Shown: positions 36,846 to 43,492 of the stretch, piece after piece
Layout: every line of letters begins with the position of its first letter
Position numbering within the stretch: position 1 is the stretch's first letter
From: an uncultured Lachnospiraceae bacterium
Lineage (GTDB): Bacteria; Bacillota; Clostridia; Lachnospirales; Lachnospiraceae
DNA: 64,000 nt
Assembly (NCBI GenBank): GCA_900315945.1
Contig: ONAZ01000001.1
Coordinates: 62,001 to 126,000, forward strand
Reading direction: 5' to 3'
Position numbers and translations under genes: made by a program
The notes under the pieces: model-generated
The model's input: the letters and a program-made list of their open reading frames with translations, nothing else
Told to the model about the DNA's origin: nothing
The model's database searches: none

Positions 36846-38723
36846 CTACTTCAAGTACCTATCCGGAACATTAGTCATAATTACGTCTGCGCCAAATACT
36901 GCATATTTATCTAAATCGCATTCCTTTAATCTTCTTGTCTGACCAAATAAAGGCTCTGTACCATTCCACATTCTTACAGGAATACCCGCTTCTTTAATTC
37001 GATTAACTGTGTCCATATTAACAGTCATACCTGCACTTCCTGGATGAACTCCATCAGCTCCAACTCTTACCATTCCTTCTATACATTTGAGCATATCTGC
37101 ATCAAGGGTTGCTGTCTGTGCCGCAGGATCAATATCCTTAACTACTGCTAACGAGTCATGATTAAACGAAGAATAAATTATATTCTCTTGCAACTTATAT
37201 TCTGCCACAAGTTCTATCACCTTTTTTTCCATTCCTTCATACGGATATACACTATTCTTTAGTTCGATATTAAGAATAAGACCATTTTCATCACAATATG
37301 GTTTCAACAAATCGAACACTTCCTTAAGTGTAGGTATCTGCAAATGATTACCTTCTTCATCTACAAATGGAGCATCATTACCAGAAGGTGTAATAGATAG
37401 TTTCTTAAGTTCCGATAATGTGTAGTCTCGGACATATCCTTTTCCATTAGTTGTTCTATCTATTTCTTCGTCATGAATAACAACAATCTCGCCATCTTTG
37501 GTAAGCTGCACATCAAATTCTATACCTTTAATTCCATCAACGTTAGCTGCCTTCTCAAAAGATAGTAAAGTATTCTCTGGATACTCATAGCTACTACCCC
37601 TATGGGCGTATATATCTGGCTTCTTTAACTGGCTTGGCTCTTCATAGCCTGTAATTCTAAGAAGTTCTTTCTTATTAGCTAAGAAGGATTCGAATTGATA
37701 TGCCATCCAAATAGTTTCTTGTGGCGATAAGGATGCTATAGATTCAAGTTCACACCACACATCTTCATTATCTACTTCTACAGGTGCTTCTCCCGCTTTA
37801 CTCTTATCTAATGTCTCACAAGCATTTCTAAATGCTGTAATCTCGTATCGTAGACCACTACCTTCAAATAAAGATTCATACACTTCTACTTTATTTGGAT
37901 CTTCGTGATGTACTTCAATTCTATTCGTAAGCCACCAAGGAGATGGTACTTTAATATATCCATTTTCTCCTGCAATAATAAGCTCTCCTTCTGACTTAAC
38001 TCCGAGTCCTGTCTTAGCAGTAGCAGTTCCAAATCTATAAGAGAAACAGCTCTTGGTATATGAATCATTGCCGTTGGCACTAGGAAGCGACCAGTTGTAG
38101 CTTTCTAAACTCTCTGTACCCATAATCTTTGCAATTGGAAATAGAACGTAGCTTCCTAATTCAACAAAGCTTCCTGCAGCGCTACCCCACATTTCTCGAC
38201 CTGAAGAAGAGCCAATCTTGGTAAATGTTGCTTCAACATCATAAGGTTGACCTATAACTCCATTCTCGATTAATTGTATAAGACCAGAAAACCCTGGACA
38301 GTATGCAGTCTTAATTGCCTCCATACACATCACTTCTTTTTCTCTAGCCAATTCAAAAACAGACACTGCATCATCACCAGACAAAGCAAACGGCTTTTCG
38401 CAAAGCACATGCTTTCCTGCATTTATTGCATCTCTCATATCAGATACATGATACTCGTGGGGCGAAGCAACATATACAGCATCGCAGACTTTATACATAT
38501 CTTCTTTTATATCAGTAAAAAGAATCTTAGTAGTCTCAAGAGCCTTTGCCTCAAGTGCAGTATCGAGATCTGCCGTCCCTTCTATATGATTTTTCTCTGC
38601 AAAGAATAGAACAGATTCAATGTGTGGATTATAGATAGCTGAAACTTCTACATTATTAACTGTCTCAACTTCACTTATAAATCTGCTAACTATTCTTCCC
38701 GTTCCAATAATTCCAATACGCAT
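36846..38723 (-). CDS. Fusion: Gfo/Idh/MocA oxidoreductase plus glycerophosphodiester phosphodiesterase
   Basis: The 625-aa protein joins two complete domains. Residues 1-340 are a Gfo/Idh/MocA oxidoreductase: IGIIGTGRIVSRF, AVYVASPHEYH and the catalytic Lys in HVLCEKPFAL near residue 107. From about 370 it is a GDPD barrel: IYAHRGSSYEYPENTLLSF, IEFDVQLTKDGEIVVIHDE with all metal ligands, and TNVPDRYL at the end. GDPD releases glycerol 3-phosphate; the N-terminal domain would oxidise a sugar or polyol. No stop or frameshift separates the domains. Its own AAAGGAG site is present. Confidence 0.88.
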   Translation of the reverse strand: MRIGIIGTGRIVSRFISEVETVNNVEVSAIYNPHIESVLFFAEKNHIEGTADLDTALEAKALETTKILFTDIKEDMYKVCDAVYVASPHEYHVSDMRDAINAGKHVLCEKPFALSGDDAVSVFELAREKEVMCMEAIKTAYCPGFSGLIQLIENGVIGQPYDVEATFTKIGSSSGREMWGSAAGSFVELGSYVLFPIAKIMGTESLESYNWSLPSANGNDSYTKSCFSYRFGTATAKTGLGVKSEGELIIAGENGYIKVPSPWWLTNRIEVHHEDPNKVEVYESLFEGSGLRYEITAFRNACETLDKSKAGEAPVEVDNEDVWCELESIASLSPQETIWMAYQFESFLANKKELLRITGYEEPSQLKKPDIYAHRGSSYEYPENTLLSFEKAANVDGIKGIEFDVQLTKDGEIVVIHDEEIDRTTNGKGYVRDYTLSELKKLSITPSGNDAPFVDEEGNHLQIPTLKEVFDLLKPYCDENGLILNIELKNSVYPYEGMEKKVIELVAEYKLQENIIYSSFNHDSLAVVKDIDPAAQTATLDADMLKCIEGMVRVGADGVHPGSAGMTVNMDTVNRIKEAGIPVRMWNGTEPLFGQTRRLKECDLDKYAVFGADVIMTNVPDRYLK

Positions 38724-38814
38724 AATCTTCTCCTTTATACTCTAATAATAATATTTTAAAATAAAATCAAAAAAAAATCACTATTTTATTAAGTATTTTA
38801 GCATTCACATATGA

Positions 38815-38844
38815 AAAATCACTGTTTTAAAAAACAGTGATTTT
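38815..38844. terminator. Intrinsic terminator hairpin, AAAATCACTGTTTT type
   Basis: A 14-bp perfect stem AAAATCACTGTTTT / AAAACAGTGATTTT with an AA centre and a T-tract on the minus strand lies 34 bp after the Uma2 gene. The same stem sequence occurs at 45854-45888, and a partial copy (ATCACTATTTT) is at about 38778. Confidence 0.8.
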
Positions 38845-38878
38845 ATTGGTTTATAATTTATAAAGTTGTTCTAATCTT

Positions 38879-39514
38879 TTAACTATTATCCGTTCCAATA
38901 TTTCTCAGGCTAATCTTAAGCTTACCTTCGTATATCATAACAGGAATGTCATCTTCTAAACTGTATTCCATTGCTTCTTCACCCTGTTCAAAGAAGTAAC
39001 ATATGACCTTCTTCTTATCCGTATCTACCATCCAATATTCCCTAACCCCTGCATTCATATACTTCCACAACTTAAGTACACTGTCACGAAACTTAGTAGA
39101 TGGTGATAGTACTTCACATACGAAGTCAGGCGGGCCAAAGATGCAACGATTTTTGTTCTTCTTATCATCACAAAGTATTACTACATCAGGTTGCAGCATA
39201 GTCTTCTCATCGTAATCAAGTTGGACATCTATAGGGGCGGGTAGAGCCTTACATTTACCCTTGTTATTCCTAATATAATTACAAATTTGCGCCAAAACGC
39301 TCACCAAAGTTTCCTGATGGTCAACACTTGGAGACGGCATGTCATATATCACTCCATCTATCAGTTCTGCTCTTCTATCATCTGGCAAGGCATAGTAATC
39401 CTCTAAGGTCTTATTTCCATTATTAGCTCTCTCATAGGAAATTGTATCCACGTCTCCAGCGCCATAGATATACTCTTGTGATGCACTTGCCCTATCCATT
39501 TTTCTGTATTTCAT
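38879..39514 (-). CDS. Uma2 family (DUF820) restriction-endonuclease-fold protein
   Basis: The 211-aa protein has the Uma2 core: LIDGVIYDMPSPSVDHQ near residue 50, VDVQLD-like IDVQLDYDEKTMLQPDVVILCD near 95-115, PDFVCEVLSPSTKFRD and REYWMVDTDKKKVICYFF. The D...E-x-K-like residues of the PD-(D/E)XK nuclease fold are present (QPDVV, CEVLSPST). Members are numerous in cyanobacteria and sporadic elsewhere; biological role unknown. It is followed by the 38815 terminator. The start has GAGGAAC upstream. Confidence 0.85.
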   Translation of the reverse strand: MKYRKMDRASASQEYIYGAGDVDTISYERANNGNKTLEDYYALPDDRRAELIDGVIYDMPSPSVDHQETLVSVLAQICNYIRNNKGKCKALPAPIDVQLDYDEKTMLQPDVVILCDDKKNKNRCIFGPPDFVCEVLSPSTKFRDSVLKLWKYMNAGVREYWMVDTDKKKVICYFFEQGEEAMEYSLEDDIPVMIYEGKLKISLRNIGTDNS

Positions 39515-39566
39515 ATTTGTTCCTCACATAAAATCAAGTTAAGTTTTTTCTATGCACTTTGCGTAA

Positions 39567-40949
39567 TCAAATCAACTCCGCCGGCTCCTCAGGAAGCCAA
39601 TCTATCTTATCAAACCATTTATCATCATCCCTATATACATGTGTGAAGTCAATAATACTGCCATATTTCTCAGGGAATAGATTAGCGCAGTATCTTGTAA
39701 TTGTATGATGAGGAACAATTCCTACATAGTCTGTTCCTTTAAATCGAGCCACCAACTCCTCTGCATCATAGACAAAAACCGGAAGATTAGCGTCTCTTAA
39801 TGTCAGGTAAAAATTCACAGTTTCAAATTGACGCTGCGTCCCAGCTATAGCAAAATAATATCCCGCTCTTTTTATTCTTTCTCTATATTCCTTGTCAGAT
39901 ATTTCTCCTAAACGCAGCTGCCAGTCAAGCACATCTCGATCGTTTTGAACATATAGTTCCATATGTGTACTATTCCCTCCAGGAACCACTTCCCACGGGT
40001 GTCCGCCCTGTTGTTCCCTGTTGAAGAACCACTCGTCCCATTCTCTAGGGCTTGCAAAATCAATCCCTATTCCTGCATTTAAGCCGTGACCTTTACCAGT
40101 AAGCCCTTCATCCCTACCATCTGCATAATGCATATATAGTTCTGGCAACGTATAACCTTTACACTCTTTTCCTATTGCTTCATATCCAAGTTTACATGCA
40201 CTAAAGAAGTCATTCGCTGTAAATTCCTTAATCCTTCCTATTCTTTCCTTATTGTTCTCTCCTGATTCAACAATTTCCACGAACCTATCAATTTTTTCTT
40301 GAGGCAATCCATCTTCACACCATTCTTTATGTTCTTTATCTTCTTTCCATATCTCATATCTTTTTATGACTCCAGTACGAAATTGATATGGCAAATTCTT
40401 CTCCACAAAGTCGTTATATACCCCTTCTCTTAATAATTTCATTGATTGCTCTACTGCAGGCAGAATCAATTTACATAGACAAATTGCTTCTTCTTCGTAA
40501 TATAATTCTTTTGAAGACATTGTTTTTTCTTCAAGCGTAGCAGAAATTATTCTTTCGTTTCCCAAACTCATTCCATAATATCTTAATTGTCCCTCTTTGT
40601 CCTCAGACCAAACAACAACCAATTCATACCACACAAATTCTTCGGGGTAATCACATTCCCACATCTCAACATAATCTTCATAGGTTTCTACTTCGCCATA
40701 CATTTTTAAATCTTCGAAACTATAGTAGTCCTCAATTGTTCCACGAGGAATTCTTAGCCAAATTACTTTCACCTCTTCATTTTTACTGTATGGTTTTAAC
40801 GGCTCAAGTGCTTCAAATAAAGGTTTCATTCCATTAAGAAGCGCTGGAGTAGAAAATATAGGATTTAAGTTTCTGTTATAAAAACACCTTATAAGACGAT
40901 CAATATCTGGCGCCACCATTTTATATTCTATTCCATTTATAGTTTCCAT
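39567..40949 (-). CDS. Uncharacterised 460-aa protein under XRE-like operator
   Basis: I do not recognise this protein. The ATG at 40949 has GGAGG upstream; a longer in-frame start at 41039 lacks one. It is rich in Trp, Tyr and acidic residues and has no membrane segment. Notable blocks are VIWLRIPRGTIEDYYSFEDL, WVYELVVVWSEDKEG-like FVWYELVVVWSEDKEG, HYADGRDEGL and IVPHHTITRYCANLFPEKYG. The palindromic CGATAT sites at 40993-41018 lie in its leader, and two XRE regulator genes follow upstream on the same strand, so repression by one of them is likely. Confidence 0.55.
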   Translation of the reverse strand: METINGIEYKMVAPDIDRLIRCFYNRNLNPIFSTPALLNGMKPLFEALEPLKPYSKNEEVKVIWLRIPRGTIEDYYSFEDLKMYGEVETYEDYVEMWECDYPEEFVWYELVVVWSEDKEGQLRYYGMSLGNERIISATLEEKTMSSKELYYEEEAICLCKLILPAVEQSMKLLREGVYNDFVEKNLPYQFRTGVIKRYEIWKEDKEHKEWCEDGLPQEKIDRFVEIVESGENNKERIGRIKEFTANDFFSACKLGYEAIGKECKGYTLPELYMHYADGRDEGLTGKGHGLNAGIGIDFASPREWDEWFFNREQQGGHPWEVVPGGNSTHMELYVQNDRDVLDWQLRLGEISDKEYRERIKRAGYYFAIAGTQRQFETVNFYLTLRDANLPVFVYDAEELVARFKGTDYVGIVPHHTITRYCANLFPEKYGSIIDFTHVYRDDDKWFDKIDWLPEEPAELI

Positions 40950-40992
40950 TATTAATACCTCCACGAAAAATATCCTTGACTCTTTATATATG

Positions 40993-41018
40993 CGATATTT
41001 ATATCGTTTATACGATAT
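40993..41018. promoter_or_regulatory. Operator-like array of three CGATAT half-sites
   Basis: CGATAT at 40993-40998, ATATCG at 41001-41006 and CGATAT at 41013-41018 form two overlapping palindromes. On the minus strand they lie just downstream of a TTGACA (41041-41046) with a weak -10 (TATCAC), and upstream of the 460-aa gene. This is the expected position of an XRE repressor site. Confidence 0.5.
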
Positions 41019-41036
41019 GTGATATATAAATTTTTC

Positions 41037-41071
41037 CATTTGTCAAGGTTTTTTACTCACTCTGACAAATG
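41037..41071. repeat. 9-bp inverted repeat flanked by T5 and A6
   Basis: CATTTGTCA (41037-41045) and TGACAAATG (41063-41071) are perfect complements 17 bp apart. One arm contains the TTGACA of the putative promoter of the 460-aa gene. It could be a regulator site or a terminator of the XRE gene that ends at 41097. Confidence 0.45.
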
Positions 41072-41096
41072 AAAAAACTCACTTTACATTCACCTA

Positions 41097-41429
41097 TTAA
41101 TTGAGTGCATGTAAATATCCTATCAACCTATCCTTGTTGCCACGAGTTAATCCTTTGAAAGTCTCTAACAACAAGAACTCTTCTGTTCCTTCCGAAATAA
41201 TAGCATGTTCAACTTTCTTCATACCTTCTGGCATTGTATCTTGTAGCAATTCATAAGGCGACACACATAGCGCTTTACATATTACCATTATTTTGTCTGC
41301 TGACGGATTAGTGTTTTTTCTACCCCAATCACTAATAGTGCTTTGACTTATTCCTGTTGCCCTAGCAAATTCAATCTGTGTCATTCCCTTTTCATTAGCT
41401 ATTTTCCTGATTCTCTCACTGATTGTCAT
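41097..41429 (-). CDS. XRE family transcriptional regulator (first of a pair)
   Basis: The 110-aa protein has an N-terminal helix-turn-helix (EKGMTQIEFARATGISQSTI, residues 14-33) followed by SDWGRKNTNPSADKIMVICKAL. The C-terminal part (residues 75-110) has TFKGLTRGNKDRLIGYLHAL, shared in pattern with its neighbour. The ATG follows AGGAAGGAC. It lies between the 460-aa gene and a paralogous regulator; the two may form homo- or heterodimers acting on the CGATAT operator. Confidence 0.85.
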   Translation of the reverse strand: MTISERIRKIANEKGMTQIEFARATGISQSTISDWGRKNTNPSADKIMVICKALCVSPYELLQDTMPEGMKKVEHAIISEGTEEFLLLETFKGLTRGNKDRLIGYLHALN

Positions 41430-41474
41430 ATCTATTGTCCTTCCTGATTTTTGGTATTTTGCTACTTGTATACT

Positions 41475-41798
41475 TTACATCAGAAGACTATCTATATACC
41501 CTTTCAATCTATCTCTTTGATTCTGGTTCATAGAATTATACTCTAATACTAACTGCCCTACATCAGACTCCAAATCAACACTGATTGTATCCACAGCATT
41601 GTCGTCTTGTCCAAGAATCTCATAGGGATTTGCGTCTAGCGCCTTACATATATCCATAATCTTATCAGCATTAGGCGTCTTACCCTTGCGCTTCCAGTCA
41701 CTTATTGTACTCTCAGGAACTCCTATTAACTGTGAGAATTCCTTCTGACTAATATGTCGCTCAATCATAATTCTAAAAATATTCTCTGAAATAGACAT
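41475..41798 (-). CDS. XRE family transcriptional regulator (second of a pair)
   Basis: The start at 41798 has GAGGAGCG upstream. The 107-aa protein has the HTH block ISQKEFSQLIGVPESTISDWKR near residues 15-35 and KGKTPNADKIMDICKALDANPYEIL, then an acidic linker and a C-terminal MNQNQRDRLKGYIDSLLM that mirrors the C-terminus of its neighbour 45 bp downstream. The two genes look like an old tandem duplication. The 201-bp inverted repeat module starts 57 bp upstream. Confidence 0.85.
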   Translation of the reverse strand: MSISENIFRIMIERHISQKEFSQLIGVPESTISDWKRKGKTPNADKIMDICKALDANPYEILGQDDNAVDTISVDLESDVGQLVLEYNSMNQNQRDRLKGYIDSLLM

Positions 41799-41913
41799 AA
41801 CGCTCCTCATTCCCTTGAAATAATACTATTACCATGTTATTATAAATATATAAGAGAGATGTCGCGACAAGCGGTTGGCTCAACAATTAACGTGAAATGA
41901 GTTATTCTCAATT

Positions 41914-41942
41914 ACCGCTACTTTGCCGAGTGGCGGTTTTTT
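41914..41942 (+). terminator. Plus-strand terminator inside the inverted-repeat module
   Basis: ACCGCTAC (41914-41921) pairs with GTGGCGGT (41930-41937), one G-T pair included, with an 8-nt loop and TTTTTT after it. It points opposite to the micro-ORF and covers its last codons, so a short plus-strand RNA would end antisense to the ORF. Confidence 0.65.
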
Positions 41943-41998
41943 CTTTGTTTTACTATAATAGTTACAGTAAACTCAAAAATATGAAAAGTAATTCTCAT
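41918..41998 (-). CDS. 26-aa micro-ORF with near-perfect ribosome binding site
   Basis: The ATG at 41998 is preceded by AAAGGAGGTGA, an 11-nt match to the 16S rRNA 3' end, the strongest site in the window. The peptide begins MRITFHIFEFTVTIIV and ends in a basic tail KQRKNRHSAK: an alternating beta-like hydrophobic segment followed by positive charges. I recall similar short peptides in Firmicute genomes, but cannot assign a family. Its 3' end is overlapped by an opposite-strand terminator. Candidates are a type I toxin, a leader peptide or a mobile micro-gene. Confidence 0.5.
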   Translation of the reverse strand: MRITFHIFEFTVTIIVKQRKNRHSAK

Positions 41999-42139
41999 AG
42001 ACTCACCTCCTTTCGGATGGTGTAGCCAACCGCCTGCCGTTTGTGCGACATCTCTTATTTAATTTTAACACCAACACTTTTCGGAATCAAGGATTTTGAT
42101 TCGAAAATTCGGATTATATTTTAAATACTATTCCTTCAC

Positions 42140-43411
42140 TCACTTAACCACCGACATGTTAAGCCTCTCAAAATGATAACTTGGCATATATTCGTCGCTG
42201 AAATATTCAATTGGATTCTTAAGCCCCATTTCACGAAGTTGTGCTTCAATCTCTCGATAATACATGTTGCATATAAATATTGTTACGTCTTCCGGAAGGC
42301 TCTTCAATTCTTCAGGATTCTTGATTTCTAATCCTTCAAATGTCTCACCCCACCTTGCAGAATTATTATCGCAGGTGTACCTTGGTGGATACTCCTTACC
42401 ATAATTCTTCATATAGCTTCGACACATATTTCCTGCACCAAATAAAACTCTGTCCTTACTCTTCTTAACAAGTGCTTCTATCTCGAATTGCCATTTGAAA
42501 AAGTCAGCAATGAACTTAGCATAAGCAAGCATTGGTGGAACAAGGGTAGCAGATGTGACACACGCTGTATCAGCATATTCAAGAACAATGTCCCCATCAA
42601 ATCCACATGCGCGAACTCCACGTACGAGATTAAGCCAGTCTGTTGTGAGACCTTTCTGGCTGGTAGATGTATAAGGTAGAAGAGATGCTTCATTCATCCC
42701 ATCATTATCAGATATTAGTAAAACCTTGGTATATGATCCAAGCTTAGATAGCATCTCATAATGCCTTAGGCTGCATAAGTTAGCTTTGCCAACATTATAA
42801 GCAAATGCGAATACATTATCGCCCACTTTGCTATTGAGGATGTCAATTAATTCTACTGTCTTATCCTCATCTGTAAATAGTCCTCTAACCAAATGTCCAC
42901 CCACATCAACACATTGATTCTCAAGGAGAATCGTCACTTTATTCTCTCTTGCAAGAGTCGCAAGAGATAGGTAGAAATCCTGATTAGCTTTCCACATATT
43001 CTCCGGTTCTATTCCAGCAAATAAGGAATCAATAATAATATATTTGATTCCACATTTACCACAGACCTTAATGCTCTCCTTAGCTAAGGCGATAACAAGT
43101 TCATTAAGGTCGGTTCGTTTTGTATCAAGAAGCAGCGTTGGAGCTTTCGCAAGTGTAATATTAATTCCTTGTTCCTTCGCCCTTTCTATGACAGGAGATG
43201 CACATTCCATCAATCTAGACGGGTCTTCAATTGCCATTGTAGTATAACTTGACTTGAAATTAGGATTGCCGAGGGTTCTCATAGCTCCTGCCGGACACAC
43301 AAGACCAAAATCAAAATATACATTTTCAAATCCGGCATTTTTTAAATCCTTCATACCACCTCGGGGGTTCTCGGGAACAATAACACCTGTTGCTGTTGAT
43401 ACTACTCGCAT
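42140..43411 (-). CDS. Sugar phosphate isomerase/epimerase-like TIM barrel with C-terminal Rossmann-like module
   Basis: The start at 43411 has AAAGGAG; a longer in-frame start is unsupported. Residues 1-310 are an AP_endonuc_2-type TIM barrel (KNAGFENVYFDF, TILLENQCVDVGGHLVRG, VLLISDNDGMNE), as in sugar phosphate isomerases. From about 320 comes a small module starting RVLFGAGNMCRSYMKNYGKEY and continuing TCDNNSARWGETFEGLEI, ending near MYYREIEAQLREMG. The same module recurs in eight other proteins up to 59.1 kb. It opens the polysaccharide locus and precedes the 750-aa cytidylyltransferase gene's stop by about 80 bp in the other gene's downstream direction. Confidence 0.72.
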   Translation of the reverse strand: MRVVSTATGVIVPENPRGGMKDLKNAGFENVYFDFGLVCPAGAMRTLGNPNFKSSYTTMAIEDPSRLMECASPVIERAKEQGINITLAKAPTLLLDTKRTDLNELVIALAKESIKVCGKCGIKYIIIDSLFAGIEPENMWKANQDFYLSLATLARENKVTILLENQCVDVGGHLVRGLFTDEDKTVELIDILNSKVGDNVFAFAYNVGKANLCSLRHYEMLSKLGSYTKVLLISDNDGMNEASLLPYTSTSQKGLTTDWLNLVRGVRACGFDGDIVLEYADTACVTSATLVPPMLAYAKFIADFFKWQFEIEALVKKSKDRVLFGAGNMCRSYMKNYGKEYPPRYTCDNNSARWGETFEGLEIKNPEELKSLPEDVTIFICNMYYREIEAQLREMGLKNPIEYFSDEYMPSYHFERLNMSVVK

Positions 43412-43492
43412 ATCATTCTCCTTTATGTTTAACACGTTAATTATATTCTATACTATAAAATGTCCTTGCATCAACATTATTCTATAACTTTG

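Larger units (their letters stand above)
41855..42055. repeat. 201-bp inverted-repeat module enclosing a micro-ORF
   Basis: The outer arms AGAGATGTCGC (41855-41865) and GCGACATCTCT (42045-42055) are perfect, and a second pair GCGGTTGGCT (41871-41880) / AGCCAACCGC (42024-42033) is nested inside. The module holds a 26-codon ORF on the minus strand and an intrinsic terminator on the plus strand. It accounts for most of the 341-bp gap between the XRE gene and the TIM-barrel gene. It may be a MITE-like element or a small RNA-controlled unit. Confidence 0.7.

Noticed and set aside
41855-42055. Retron msr-msd-like element
   Set aside because: The inverted repeats and internal hairpin are suggestive, but no reverse transcriptase gene is next to it, and a strong translated ORF is inside.
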